Assembly (NCBI RefSeq): GCF_051020955.1
Contig: NC_135018.1
Location: 9,439,439-9,503,438, forward strand
Length of the DNA: 64,000 nt
DNA from: Megalopta genalis
Lineage: Eukaryota; Arthropoda; Insecta; Hymenoptera; Halictidae
Direction of reading: 5' to 3'
Shown here: piece by piece, positions 1 through 12,480 of the stretch
How the letters are laid out: the number at the start of each line of letters is the position of its first letter
Position numbering within the stretch: the first letter of the stretch is position 1
Made by a program: the position numbers and the translations under genes
The notes under the pieces: model-generated
Told to the model about the DNA's origin: nothing
Database searches by the model: none
The model's input: the letters and a program-made list of their open reading frames with translations, nothing else

Positions 1-576
1 AACGTAAAATGCAAATGTGACATCATAAAAATTGCTCTGTCATAGTAAAACTTTTAACTCTATTATCTCACACTGTGAAAGATTATTCAGAAGCTACGTA
101 AAATGTGTACGGTATACACGACTTTTCTGAAACTTGCAATAAATTGAATTTTTCGATTAATTCAATTACAGCTATCTGATATTTGACAACTGTAATATTA
201 CGAGTACTTGATCCGATAATAATTCTCTTAAACAAAGCTACAACACCTTTTTCTAACAGAAATATCGCCAGCTGGAGCAATTGAGAAATGAAAATTTTAC
301 CGGTTGATCAGCTACACGACAGGTTTTTCGTAGCTCGTGCAAGTATTATAAAGCACTCGGCTGTTCGTGTCCTAAAATTGTAATTGGCACAGTGCCGGTG
401 TTAATCATTTAAACACTTAAATCCGAATCGGGACGGTAAATACCATCGAAAACACCATTACAAAATCACCGAGTAAGTGAAGGTACAATCAGCTAAATCG
501 ATTTCGTATAATCGCGGCAGCAGTAATTTCGTAATGAGACACGTTTGTGGGTGCGGATAGTGAAAGAAAGGGACAG

Positions 577-579
<3 letters not shown>
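1..579. other. AT-rich non-coding stretch
   Basis: Mixed AT-rich sequence with only short chance open frames on both strands. I see no repeat, RNA gene or coding exon that I can support. Confidence 0.5.

Positions 580-609
<30 letters not shown>
580..609. repeat. (GA)15 microsatellite
   Basis: An uninterrupted GA dinucleotide run of about 15 units inside a purine-rich segment. Open frames across it read as Arg-Glu or Leu-Ser runs and are artefacts of the repeat. GA runs can bind GAGA-type factors in insects, but nothing here shows that this one is regulatory. Confidence 0.95.
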
Positions 610-611
<2 letters not shown>

Positions 612-3600
612 CGGGGCAATACGAGAGGCGAATAAAGCCGCGTAGTGTTGGAAGAACCGAAGAATACATAAACATGCGGTCACATGCGGACTGCATTTGC
701 ATGCCGATGATATCGACGAGGTCTGCGGGGTTCGACGACCGGCCGGTTAAGTATTTTTAATAGGCGGTCAGACCAAAGGAACGCCTTCGGCTTTCCTTTT
801 CACTGATCCGTTCTATCAAGTACAATTGATTGCCACATCGCTACCGAGAACCTAATCGTGCTCACTTGTCATTGTTCACGACCCGTTCCGAGGCGAATAA
901 CTTTCAATCGTCTTAGAAACTGTTCGGATTCGTGTCGTGCCGCGCCATGAATCATCGGGAATCATCTTCGACGATTCAATCGAATCATTGATCGCTTCTT
1001 ATTCTTCTTCTCTCGACGAAACATGCACACGCGGAAGCTACATCGTCGTCGTTTGCTTTCTTGTCGTTTATTCAACAAATATTGACAGAGATTCTTTTAC
1101 TGAAATTGACGCTTCATTGTGCATAATTACAAATTGTTCATACTGAGAATTCTACGGTAATTATTATGTCTGAATTGTGGACCTTTATGCAAAATATATA
1201 TTGTTTGCATCAACTGCAAGGTACACAAGCCACATGGAAATGTCTTCCATCCATTAATAATTTTAACAAGTTGATACTGATACATAGATATTCTACAATC
1301 CCGTTCATCTGTTTATTCAACTGTATTTACTTATTTTTGTCACGACTGTTAGAGCATTTGCGGTTTAATTACGACACGGTGAATTTTCATGCAATATAAC
1401 AATTTTCTGTAGCAACCGAATTTACCCTATATAATTTAAAAACAAACCGAAAATAATATAACAATATTTTTTAACCTCTTTGATGGTTTTACTGTCTTCT
1501 TTGAATACTTCTTTTATAAAGTTAGTTTAACAGCAAACGAAAATCGATCATTTTCATTCGAACAATAGTTATACGAATCTATTTAACATGTTGAATTACG
1601 AATGAAAATTGCTGTTCATTTCGAACAGATGTTTCAACAAAATTTTCAATCGTTGATCTGCGATTTTGAAAGGGCTATTACTAAAAATGGCTAGGGCACA
1701 ACATGAATTGAGGATTCGATAAATGTCCGATCGAAATGAATGTCGAGCGAAAACACTTTTACTGATTCAGCCCACTTCAAATTGAATGGGCTGGTCGAAA
1801 GAATTCATCGAAAAACAAAATAGTGAAATGATATAACGCTGAGAAATACGGTGACGCATTAAACTCCCGGTGGTAATTGTCGAATATAGTTTGTTCAGTC
1901 ACAGGTCATTATTTTCCACTCAGCTATTTTTGTATCTCTGCCAGTAGCATGTGCAACACGCTGCCACAGGAACGCGCTGTTGTTTTGGAGAGCGTGCAAG
2001 CGCGTTGCAGTTGTTTCTGTTTTAAATGTGGTACAATTCACGATCTCCGCTACCTAGTAAGATCAAAAAATAACCTAATACATTCTATTGCACTCTGCCA
2101 CATACTTATCTGGCTGCGATCGGATCGAATATCTTTTCCCGAATTTCAAAGTGTACGATAACCTGATCGACAACAAAAGAAACGAGAATTTATACGGCAA
2201 TCGTGTTCGAATTGCATCTGATACGATATTCCGGCACGGAGTGAATGATTTATGTCGCGTGCGATATATGTATGTAGAAAGTGTCACGTCATAAATAATG
2301 ATTCTCATCTCTTTTAATTATTCCCCTGCTTAATGTACAAGGCTGTTAATCAACTCACTGGTTGAAATATTAAGCTGGACGCTTTTGTAGCTCCGGTTTA
2401 GTGTCACTCGAACAATATAACATCTCTATCGAGCCGCTCCAATTCGTAACTTCATGCATGTATGTTTCGACGCTGTCCACTTTTCTATTAATTTTTTCGA
2501 TCGCTCCCTTCGGTTAAGATAAGTCAAATCTCTCGGCTTTTTTCGATATACGAGAAAAGTATCCTTATCATTTCTTCGTAGCAACAGCCGTTACGCCACG
2601 AGCCACTAAATTCTTTTAACTTCAATTTTTTTTACAGTCAAGTCCGACAAGGCTACCTTTACAGTTGCATAATAATGTGAGATTATAAAAATACGATAGG
2701 TAAGTACTTCGTTTAACAAAAGTATACGAGCTTGTGCTGCGATTTTTTTACAGCTATATTAATCAGCACTTCTTTGTAGTTAATCAATTCCTACAGGAGG
2801 AAGAACATTTATATAATATTTTACCAGCATTGTTTGTAATTGCCAAATATCGACAAGAACAAAATCTGATATTATTTACATTTAAAGCAAGTGAATCCAT
2901 AATTAGTAGACGGGTGTTTTTAAGCGATTATTGAAGAACAAAACAATTAGAATTACCGTAAAACAAACGCCCTAAAATAATTTGACAGCAGAGAGCAAAA
3001 ATGGGAAGTCAGAGGCGTGGAAAAGTTTTGGAAAGTTTCAGAAAAAAATAGTGTTAGGCCGTCGAATCCACGCGAACACTATTTACCAAATGTCATGGAC
3101 TCTGATAACCTATTAGTCGAGCCTGTATCGCGAGCGGAGATTAAACGAAAAAGCATTTTCGTTCCAGCGATGATAGACGTTGCCAATCAATCTTTCTCTC
3201 CAGCTTTTTAACATTATCGCGTCGTCGCGTGAGCTTCTCACGTGACGGTCTAAGAAGCTTCTGCGTATGTATCCACTTGACATTCGCCAGAGCAGAGTTT
3301 CTTCTAGCCGGTGTCAAGAACATCGAGGCCGATGACCTTCTCGACGAACAAATTTCCTTTGCGTCTGCTCCGAGGAAATTCGCTCGAATATCGCTCAAAC
3401 CTCATTTTGTCGTGCTAATTTTTTTAAAAACCTCGAATTTCTCTAAAACGAAGTTAGTTTTCCTTTATGGCTAGTGAATTATTTACACAACCGTTTACTG
3501 TTACTTGTACTTCAACGGTGGACTGACATGCAGAATTAGAACAGCGACCTAGAATTCTTTATTTATACATGATATCGACAGAAATATTTATGCAAATTAA

Positions 3601-4529
3601 CTTTGTTGCCAGCTTGGTAATCATAGTTGGCTACCAAGTTAGACTGGACTGTTATCTATTAAACATGAAATATTGGATTCGCGGGATCGAAATAACTTCT
3701 CTTTAAAATGCTCCTAATAGGTGAAGTATGTGTAATTGGAGTATTTTATGAATGAAATTAATAAACGAGCGATCATTTCCAACATTCTCACGATACTATC
3801 CCTCTTTCGAACTGCTACCAAAATTTTATTGACTCTCGACACCAAACACTCCATCGTTACTTATTTATTGTCTGCGGCCCACCATCTCTATAATATAAAA
3901 TCTTGTTCTGTGATTTAATCGAACAACTTTCGACCGAACGGATTGTTGTGCAGCGCGCCTTAAAATAAGCAAAATAAGTAGAATACTCCTAGGCTCGACG
4001 AAGACAAGAAAAAGCGTCGCAGATACTGCGAATACATACTTGATCGGGAAGCATTAATTTCACAGATGTGTTTTATTATGCGAAAGACGATGTCTTTCTT
4101 TATTCTTCAATTTAGTGAAAGAAAGTTTAAATATAAGAAGAGCCGCCGCGAAAGCCACGACAACTTCATTAGTAATCTATTTATCGCTATAGATGGTTTT
4201 ATTTGTCAATTTAATGAAACATCTATTGACTAAACAGACCGATTCGCAGCAACGATAAAATGAGTCGAATAAGTAGAACAGCTTTGTTCGATAAAGACCA
4301 TAAGAATCATCCCAGTAGCCAAGACATCTCGATTACATCGTTATCACTGGCATGATTTTATTTATTTATCGCGACGGAAGAGGACCGGCTGAACGGAGAA
4401 AATTTGAACCTTCGGAAAAGGGTAATTGGAAGTCAGAAATTAATTTCTGCGTACTCGCTGAAACCTTCGTCGGACAACGCGCATCTTAGAAGAAGTTCTA
4501 TCATTCGTAAAAGGATAAAGTCCTCGGAG
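610..4529. other. Long non-coding stretch, no gene recognised
   Basis: About 3.9 kb of AT-rich sequence with many stops in all frames. Overlapping short frames on both strands around 3141-3474 are slightly richer in GC, but neither translation resembles a known family. A CTTTATGCAAAAT word near 1190 resembles part of the dispersed repeat at 11225 and 26835 and may be a very decayed fragment of it. Nothing else is supported. Confidence 0.5.
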
Positions 4530-5290
4530 GCCAAGGCACTTGGTTCTACCAGGTAAAAAAAATCGTTCATTGTTTAACAGCCGCGAAAGATCGCGATAGA
4601 GAAAAGAAGAAAGAATTCTGTTCGAGTCAAGGTTCAAAAGCCAGAAGAGATCAATTATATACGGTTGCAATGCAAAATAGTATTCGTGAAACAGCAACTC
4701 GATACACATCAGCTATTCGTTCTACAATAGAAGACTGTCGATCGATCTATCAACAAAATTCGCAAAATATCCGATCGAACAAGAAAGGGAGGTCTGTTCA
4801 CGTCAAAGTTCAAAGGTGAAAGCTCGAGAGACCGGTCATTGCACGGCACCCATACAAAGCCAGAAAATATCAGCCGACGGAAGAAAAGAAATAATTCTGC
4901 TCGAATCAAGATTCAGAGGTGAAAGCATTGGAGATGAATCGCTGCAGGGTATTAACGGGAAACAGTACTTGCAAGACGGCGATTCAATGGCAACCAGTAC
5001 TACGGCAGTGAATGCAAGTACTGTTCCGCGATCTATTAATAAAATATCCAAAGGAACAAAAGGGGGAAATCTGTTGGAGTCATGGTTCGGAGGTCAAAGG
5101 GAGTCAACCACATCCTAGTGAAACAGAAAATGCTACTCTACGAATAGGACCGCATCGTGTAGTAGAAACACCGTTCCAGAATCTCCCGATAGACCCCAGA
5201 AAGCAACATCCATCCGACGAGAAGTAAGAAATCAGCAGGCAAGATTCGCCAGCGTAGAAAGGAGTTCAAAGTTCCGGAGGCAGCGACTTA
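4530..5290 (+). repeat. Diverged long-period repeat region
   Basis: A block reading roughly purine-rich, then CTGTTCGAGTCAAGGTTCA, then GGTGAAAG recurs in diverged form near 4604, 4784, 4882 and 5058. The stretch from about 4733 (ctgtcgatcgatctat) to 4820 aligns well with about 5024 (ctgttccgcgatctat) to 5105, an offset near 290 bp. A 100-codon open frame (4816-5118) spans part of it and carries two related peptide segments with an LLES core. It could be an old minisatellite with a higher-order unit or a decayed repetitive coding exon. I recognise no protein family. Unit boundaries are approximate. Confidence 0.45.
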
Positions 5291-5639
5291 GAGGCCAGCC
5301 AGCAAGCGGTCAAACTCTGGGCGTGGTGGGGAGGCAACAGATCCCGAAAGAGCGCGCGATTTACCATACGGCAGGCATCCGCCGGTCCAACGCATTTATC
5401 CTCCGATAGACATACACCCGACCCGAAATCAACGAGAAAACACTCACCTAATTGGTACATCAAAGATCCAACGTGATCGCGGACGCAACGGTGGTCGCCT
5501 GTGTCATAGTACAACACTGCACGACACTCTTTAAATCACCGCGATGATCATGACGTCGGTCACCGATGGTTGCTGGCGTAGAAAACACGTCGGGGTTGTG
5601 CAATGCAGTCGCCGGGACCGTTCGGGGTAGCTGGCTTAA
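5291..5639. other. Non-coding stretch leading into GC-rich island
   Basis: GC rises along this stretch. A minus-strand frame of 83 codons (5266-5517) crosses it, but its translation is not recognisable and no start or splice context supports it. Confidence 0.35.
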
Positions 5640-5845
5640 ATCCAGAGTCGACCGGTGTATCCTTCTTGACACAACACATGTACACCAGGTGAGCTTTTGG
5701 GGGGTTGGGACCTGTCCGACACTGCGCCGTCGATTCACTGTTATCCTTGATCAACCGGTGATAACGAGGCTCGAGGGGGCATCACTGAAACAGTCCTTCT
5801 TCGGGGGAGGGGGATAAAGACACCGATAGAGTGAGCGAGAGAACT

Positions 5846-5878
<33 letters not shown>

Positions 5879-5922
5879 AAGTGAGAGAAAAAGAGAGTGA
5901 GAGAGAGTAAGTGAGCGAGCGA
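5846..5922. repeat. GA-rich microsatellite, partly interrupted
   Basis: A pure GA run of about 11-12 units (5846-5868) is followed by interrupted GA/GAAA/GTGA sequence to about 5922. Frames through it are low complexity. Confidence 0.85.
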
Positions 5923-6209
5923 AGGAGCGGCGAGGAGGGCACTGAGAGGGTCCGGAGAAGAGAGGTCCTCGAGAGGATCGAGCTTTTCGAGAAAGTCCGT
6001 CGCGATGCGTCCAGGTTGCAGTTATCTCTCGATACAGAACACCGACAGAACCGGAAAGCAGATTGGGCAGGCTCGCGCGATAGGAACACGCGAGTATGGA
6101 GTTCGCGGTTCAGGAGCTGGCAATGCACTGACTGGCTTCCCGGTTCGACCCGAGTCCGCGGCTGTTACTTGTACGTAGCGCATGCGTGCGACACGGCCGC
6201 GACATTGCG

Positions 6210-6306
6210 CCGTCGTCGACACCGTCGCCGTCGCCGTCGCCGTCGCCGACACCGTCATCGTCGTCATCGTCGTCGTCGTCGCCGTCATCCTCGTCGTCGT
6301 CGTCCT
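6210..6306. repeat. CGT/CGC trinucleotide array
   Basis: About 97 bp made almost entirely of CGT, CGC and CAT triplets, including a hexamer-like CCGTCG stretch. On the plus strand it reads as Arg, Ser or Val runs depending on frame, and on the minus strand as Asp/Gly runs. All six frames stay open because of composition, which explains the crowded open frames here. Confidence 0.85.
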
Positions 6307-6760
6307 GCTCGCAGTCCTCAGCATTGTTTCCCCTTCGTCCTCCCTGCATGCCCTCCCCTGCTCTTCAGCCACCTCATCCTCCTGATCCTCCTGATCCTCC
6401 TCACACTCCTCATCCTGCGAGCGTCGTCTGTCGTCCTGCCGAGGCCGTTACTCGATGCAAGCTGCAACGAGGAGGTTCTCTCTGTCTCTCTTGGCCCCTC
6501 TGCACCTATCCGATCCTACGAGCAGAGACCTTGCTCCCGTGTTTCATCCCCTAAATCGGCACTCCGCGCCTTGGAGTCGGTCGCTCCCACCGTCGGAGTC
6601 GGATGGACAAGGGCCAGGGGCGAAAGAGGTGTCAGCTTCTCTCGCGTCGGACACCCTCTCTTCCATGACCGACCAGAGCACGTAACGCGGGCAGAGATTA
6701 GGCTAACCCGCAGGAATCATTTCTGGCGTCGGTGGTCTTTACAACTTTGGAGTTCCGAAG

Positions 6761-8518
6761 CTGGATGGATTTTTGGATAGAACGGCTGCTTGGGACGCGT
6801 CGAGGATAACGTCCCCTGGCCCAATTATGTGGCTCCTCTAATTGAGCGAAGACTATCAGGACCGTTCGATTAGATTCTGTTCTTTCAGTCTCAACCCAAA
6901 TTAAATTCAATGTTCCTAGTAACTGGATCGAATCGTTAGCCATTCGCGTTAGGTTCGTTGCGAAGTCTCCGATGGATCTCTAAGTATCTGGGCGTATCAC
7001 GGCTGCCATAAAATCGTCGGAGTCTTCCGCGTTGCGAGGGTTAAGCTATTCGAAACCATCAACTTTTACGAAGTCGGTCCTCAGGACCACGTTTCTGCGG
7101 TCTGTTGCTATTTCTCTGATCATTACCGCGTGGAAATTAGGTGCCTGTCGCAAGCTAGTTCGTTTGAGATGTTTATTAGAGTCTGAAGAATATGTAGGGT
7201 CGCTGGAAAGAGATTCTTGCATATGGTGAATTCTTGAGCAATATTCAATGTTTTTTACAATGCAATTTTCTTTCAATGTAATTTTAGACGTTATACTTTG
7301 TGGTTTTGTAATTACAATTGACAGTTGTTCAGGAAACTGCAAATCTATATTAATTTTGTTGTTGGTCAACGAGAACTATATTTATGGAGCCAAATTGAAA
7401 GTTTCCTGGTTACTGAATGGTATTCGGGGTGCTGAAGGGACGTTGGGGTATCATCGTTCGTAAATGCAAACAATTTCAGTAATGTAAAAATTGATTGGTA
7501 TTACGTTATGACTATTTTTAGGGGGACATTAGAGTCGTCATACGGGTGCAAGCAATGAAATCGATTAGTAGAGCGTGAACTAAAAGTGAGAAATGAGTTT
7601 TCAGTCTCTGCAGAGCACAAGACATTTTTCTACAACTTTCTCGCAGCTCCGGTTGAATTACAAATATTTGAAAAACGAACGGCTTTTGGAAAATTGCTAA
7701 TTAAATATAGACATTGACAGGGATTACATTAAATTGTGAATATTGAAGTTGGAATTGTTCGCAGGTGTTGGTTTCTGGCCAGTTTCTTAACCTAGAAAGG
7801 CAACATAACCGCGGTGAAAGTGATACAGTGAACTCGAGACATAGCCGACTGCTATATGAAATTTAAAACTGTTGTCTCGCGATACATTAGTCAATGCCAT
7901 TTAAAGTCAGATTACAACCAATTCGGTTCCTCCATCGTAACGCTATTAATTTGTGCAATTACGTGGGTACATAGAATCCTGTACGTAGCTGCCTTAATTG
8001 CTTCTGTGTACCTTTAATTGATTCACTAGATCAACTCCGAAGAATGCCAGAGAGAATACACGCTTAGAAATGTTCTTTAAGCAGTCTGTACAAAATTGCA
8101 ACCATAAATTGTTGCGTATCGACACGAAAATATGTTCAAGTATCTCCAATTGTTCAATATATAGAGCGATAATACGCGGCTCACGATCTCGTTAAAGATA
8201 ATACGAAGAAACAGCATAGATGAATACCTGGCGTCAAACGTAAATTGGTAGATCGTTAGATAAAATAAATTGGTTCTAGCCGTATTCACACAGAGATCGG
8301 TGGCAGTGGCCACTTATTTAAAATTCGTCGTAAATCATTGCCCGACAAGCTCCTTGTTCTCTAGTGCTCTGGAGACAGAGGTTCGTAATGTACGCGTTTA
8401 GCCATCGGACAGTCCAATCTATGACAAGCTGAAGCCGGGTCTCCTGCGACCCTGGCTGAAATTTCATCTCGAAATAATTGGACTCCAAATTGCCAATAGC
8501 TTGCATCGCTGTTCAATA
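6761..8518. other. Non-coding stretch
   Basis: AT-rich sequence with short chance frames on both strands (for example 7046-7369 minus and 7248-7463 plus). No recognised protein, RNA or repeat. Confidence 0.45.
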
Positions 8519-8520
8519 TA

Positions 8521-8717
8521 CAGTAAATTATTGCTAATTGATCACCCTCAGCTTGTAAACAAAAATGGGCAATTTGGGGAGAGGAGATACGATTTTTATA
8601 GTCGCCGATTCCCAACAACTATAAAAACGAGCTGCAAGGCTCGAATAATCGTATCTCCTCTTTCCAAATTGTCCATTTTTGCTTACAAGCTGAGGGCCAA
8701 TTAGAGAGAATTTACCG
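8521..8717. mobile_element. TA-flanked palindromic MITE, family A copy 1
   Basis: The two halves are long imperfect inverted repeats: the left arm from CAGTAAATT through CAGCTTGTAAACAAAAATGG to GGAGATACGA, and the right arm its reverse complement ending AATTTACCG. Arms are about 80 bp with a short unpaired centre. The left flank is TA and the right flank has drifted to TG. There is no coding capacity, so it would depend on a transposase supplied elsewhere. TA duplication and terminal CAG suggest the Tc1/mariner superfamily. A related copy lies at 33592-33757. Confidence 0.8.
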
Positions 8718-8869
8718 TGCTCATTAATTTTCCTACGAGCATCCCCAATATTTTACATTAAAAATTATTTTTCTATATACTGTTACGATCTACTACAAAT
8801 CGATAGCAGCTCTTGATAATAGAATCCATGCCAATTTGAGACACATAACGAAGAGATGTTTTTCGATCT

Positions 8870-9017
8870 ATACTATTTGAACGTATTTGCTAATCGAAGA
8901 CTTCCAGTCTCTAATAATTTATGAAGCCTAAACAAATTTAACAACACGAAAATTATTCTGGAAGATAGTATAGAAATGTTTAGTGGCGCCTCAGAGCCAT
9001 CTCTCGGGTCCGAAGGA
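8870..9017 (-). mobile_element. Truncated piggyBac-like MITE, same family as 13661-13901
   Basis: Read on the minus strand from the TTAA at 9018-9021, the end matches the left end of the 13661 element: a CCTT terminus, then CTCTGAGGCGCCACTAAA, then a shared TATACTAT block. Similarity is clear for about 80 bp and fades after that. I could not find the second terminus, so it is probably truncated or heavily decayed. The inner boundary is approximate. Confidence 0.6.
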
Positions 9018-9021
9018 TTAA

Positions 9022-10205
9022 TAAAGCCAGTATTTTGTGTACTTCTTACGCGGAGAATCGACAGAAAACAATTGATTTGCAAGCACATTCCGAAATAACA
9101 CATCGATTTATAGCTAGAAGCAGGAGAAAGAGAATGATCTCGTTGCGCGAACGTTAATCCCCTGGATCGCTCGCAGATATAATCTAGCTTATAGGGCGAG
9201 ATCAAAGTGGCACAACTGGGCGGATCGGTACAAAGTAAAATCGCGATTCGATTGGCGTTGAACGCGTCGCCGTGAAGACGAACGAGGGACACACCGGGGT
9301 TCGGAAAGTATATTTAGCAGTTCCAATTAAGTGCGAGCTGGCGAAGGTTAAGGAGGCGTGAAGGATCCCGAGAGTTCTGTTCTTGCTTTCTCTATCTGGC
9401 GTTGGTGTAGGTGTCTGCGTCAGTGCCGGGGCATCGTCGTCTACTGTAATCCTTAATTGGTTCGCGTGATTCATTCGGCTCATTCATCGTAACTAAACTG
9501 TTCTCCGAAGGAGAGCCGTCCTCGCCTCGAGCGACAGGACGGAGCACGCCGTGCCGTTGCGCTGGTTCCTGTCCTTTCTTTCTCTCGGTCGCTCCCAACC
9601 AGCTCCTTATCGCGTCCTCTCCCTCGGCTCTCGGTAGCGAAGCTCGAGCTTCGCGGCAGATAGCGGTCGAAGGAGCCCACGGTAGCCCGTCTGTCTGTAG
9701 TTATAACGTGGGATCAGATAAACAAACGCGGCTTTAACTCCGACTGACATAATCGGTCGTTCGAGTGAGAGACACGGGGGATCCGAATCCGGCCACCGCC
9801 ATGCCAACCGAAAGTGGAAAACCGAAGATGCCCGACCGCGGAGGGTAGAACGCGGAGGAACCCGAGAAGTGAGAAGAGATTGACGATTACATCAGTTAGC
9901 GGCTCCAAGAAAAAACACATCTCCGCAGGATGAACAAAGAGAAAAATCGCCCGAATGGGTATCTGCGAGTTCCTGGGAAAAGGTTTAGAGGATCATTCCT
10001 GGATCTCGGATGATGATTGCCTGGATCAACCATGATCGAAAGGGTGACTCCAATTTGGGGGCCTCTCTGGCTGCTTCCTGGCCTTGAATTTCGGACGTCT
10101 GGACGATCAGGGCAGACATTAGGTTGTCCAAGAAAGTCCTTTCGTTTTTTATGGTTCTGCAGAATGTAAATTCGGTGGATTGAATTACGCCGAATATGCA
10201 TTGCA
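9022..10205. other. Non-coding stretch with GC-rich segment
   Basis: About 9240-9880 is GC-richer and carries several overlapping minus-strand frames of 66-93 codons in different phases, none recognisable. It could be an untranslated exon or regulatory island, but nothing shows this directly. No repeat was seen. Confidence 0.35.
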
Positions 10206-10209
10206 TTAA

Positions 10210-10353
10210 CGCTTTATCTAGTTCGTAAAAAATTGTTGAAACCTACGGCAATTTTATCCGTAATTCAACAAAGTCTGTGGATTAGCCAAATATAACAGCT
10301 TCTCCAAAAATTATTGTTTTATGAAAATTATGGGGCTTCTGATAAATAAAGCG
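10210..10353. mobile_element. Possible TTAA-flanked miniature element
   Basis: A TTAA at 10206-10209 and one at 10354-10357 flank a 144-bp segment with imperfect 12-bp terminal inverted repeats (CGCTTTATCTAG against CGCTTTATTTAT). A weak inner pairing (TTGTTGAA with TTCAACAA) is also present. The TIRs are short enough to be chance. Confidence 0.3.
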
Positions 10354-10357
10354 TTAA

Positions 10358-11224
10358 CAAACTTTGCGGAGCCTAGAATCTTCTATTCTATGGCAAGTAG
10401 AACGAGCAATTACTTTGAAAAATTATTAGAACACTTATCACTAGACAGTGATCTTTAAATTCTTCTAAACTTTTGAAAACTGCACGAAAAATCACAATCT
10501 GTCTATCAAATAATCCACAAATATTCTCGTACTACCCCCATTAAAAGAGACTTTTTTCTTGTGGAGTATATCATATTGAAAAATGGGATTAAATTGAGAA
10601 AATAATCTGAATTTTCATCGGTCAAGTAATTAATACAAGTTCGTGTTCCTTGAAACATTTTGATCAAGTTTCTATCTTTGTAATAGTTCGTGGTTCAGAC
10701 ACATCGAAAATGTTTATTTCTTCATTATTAATTTTCAAAATCGTTTAATTATCGTCGAAGCCGTTGTTTCAGTCTCCAAGAACTGAAAGAAGACTCCGAG
10801 ACTGCATAATCTTCGGAAAACGGAGCTGCGAAAGTAGGTCTTCTCTAAATCATTCTCTATCCGCGCTAAAATCTCGCATAAATGTGCTTCGAAGTCAGTT
10901 TTCAAGTATAATTACATTTCTTTATAAAGAATACTCTTGGAGAGAAAGGACACGAGGATCTTTTTCTACAGAGAAGTTGAAGATTATTGCTCCCTGGAAA
11001 GTTTGTTATCCTGACCCAGGTAACGACTCGGTCTTCACAGTGCGAAAGTTCACGTTTATTCGAAAACATTTTTCTCGAAGCATTTTTTGCTGAACTCAAG
11101 CAATTTCGTCGCTGTAATCAGTAATTAGTCCGCAGAGTCACAGCTTATCGCACTGATTGCTTTCTGAATCTTTTTCGATTCAGCAAATTCGAATAATTCT
11201 AATAATATTAATATCTATTGTCAT
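10358..11224. other. Non-coding stretch
   Basis: AT-rich. A plus-strand frame of 109 codons (10764-11093) has no recognisable similarity and an overlapping antisense frame. Nothing else supported. Confidence 0.4.
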
Positions 11225-11435
11225 TTCTTTGTGCAAAATATGAATTTTTCAAGACGATTATAAAGAACAGGAATTAAATAAAAATATATTGTTTCTTTTA
11301 ACAATTTCGATGAGTTAAAGATAGCTTAATAAAATTATCAAATTCTTCTTATGTCCTCACAATTTTATATTTCAGCCATTCGTTGTTGCGATAAATGCAT
11401 AAATTCCACAGTCTAGCAATAAATTTTGGCTTCGG
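11225..11435 (+). repeat. Ancient dispersed repeat, copy 1
   Basis: Aligns end to end by eye with 26835-27035. Shared blocks in the same order are TTTATGCAAAAT-like (TTTGTGCAAAAT here), a GTTTCTTTTAACAA-like block, AATTCTTC, a TTTTATATTT-like block, ATAAATGC and finally CAGTCTAG. Divergence is high with small indels, suggesting an old, inactive element. The class is unknown; no TIR, poly-A tail or coding potential was seen. Confidence 0.5.
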
Positions 11436-12480
11436 GAACTGTGAAGTGACAAAAACTGCTTCGTTAAGATGGATGAAGAATTGTGTCAGGCAGGTATCTG
11501 AAACGGACGAGGACAGCCTCGTCTTTAATGATTGAAACTAACGCTTTAATTATTAAAAATAAAATCGGGTCAATAATTGTAAACTGTAAGCATAGAGCAG
11601 ACCAAAGCGTATCGGATGTCCGATTCCACAGACAGTTCAGAAATAGAGCATGTATGGCAACCTTAATAAAACGACCCGTACTTCTCAGTGTTGCTACCCT
11701 CCCTCTCTCTCTCTCTCTCTCTTTCCCTCCGCTACTCTTTCTCTGTTTCTCCGACGAACGAACTATCCGAGCAGCGCCTCTGTTCTCCATTCTTTGCGCG
11801 ACTGCATTTCTTCCTTATTAGATATTCCGTTTTATTGAACGAAGCCTAGAAGCCTTCCTTCCTAACGCCCTTTCTTGTATCCTTTTGCTTTCCTCGACGC
11901 ACACGAGCATATACCCATAAGCACATACATGTATATCCCTCGTCTGGTCTGCTGTGGCCCTCCCTCCGGCCCCTCTGCCCCCCTCCCGCCCCCGCTTCTA
12001 TCCCTATTCCGCGATTCCGTCCCCTTTCTCGCAGAACCGAGCCCCCGTCGCCCCGTTGTGCACCCCTTCCCCGTGTCTCTCGGCCACGACATCATTTTAT
12101 TCCGCGTCTCGAATTTCAAACGTTATTATTCACCCTTCCGCGAACCCCTCCGCGAATCTTAGATCTTCGTCGTCGAGCATTTCCGGTTAGGTGCGCACCC
12201 GGAAGCCATTCTTCCCTCTTCTTCTGCCGTTCGACTCTCCGAAATGTTTCGCCCGGGCTCGCACGATTCCTTTTCTCGCGGGGCGGGTGTGCAACGGGGT
12301 GGAGGCCATGGGACTGAGGACTGGGGACTGGGGCTGGAGACGAGGGCTCCGGGGTAGATCCGATGGAAGCGGACCGGGAGATCAGTGGGCGCGTACGGGA
12401 AATTTCTTTGAACATTCAATCGAGGATCAGAAGTGTATTTTGATGAGAAGACAAGGCTAGGTTTTATCGTCGAGCTGTTC
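11436..12480. other. Pyrimidine- and GC-rich non-coding stretch
   Basis: A (CT)10 run lies at 11702-11722, and about 11880-12420 is GC- and C-rich. Several frames on both strands are open because of composition and translate to Pro/Ser or Arg/Gly-rich sequence. A promoter or untranslated exon is possible but not shown. Confidence 0.35.

Larger units (their letters stand above)
5640..6760. other. GC-rich, CpG-rich island
   Basis: GC and CpG are clearly above the surroundings. The island contains a GA-rich block, a trinucleotide array and overlapping open frames on both strands, the longest 289 codons. Those frames translate into Arg, Ser or Asp runs over the repeats, so I do not call a protein. 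A splice-donor-like CAGGTGAGC lies at 5686-5694. A promoter or 5' untranslated exon would fit, but this is inference. Confidence 0.3.

Noticed and set aside
5911..6780. 289-codon plus-strand open frame
   Set aside because: It crosses a GA-rich run and a CGT/CGC array and reads as Arg and His/Arg runs; opposite-strand frames are equally open. Composition explains it.
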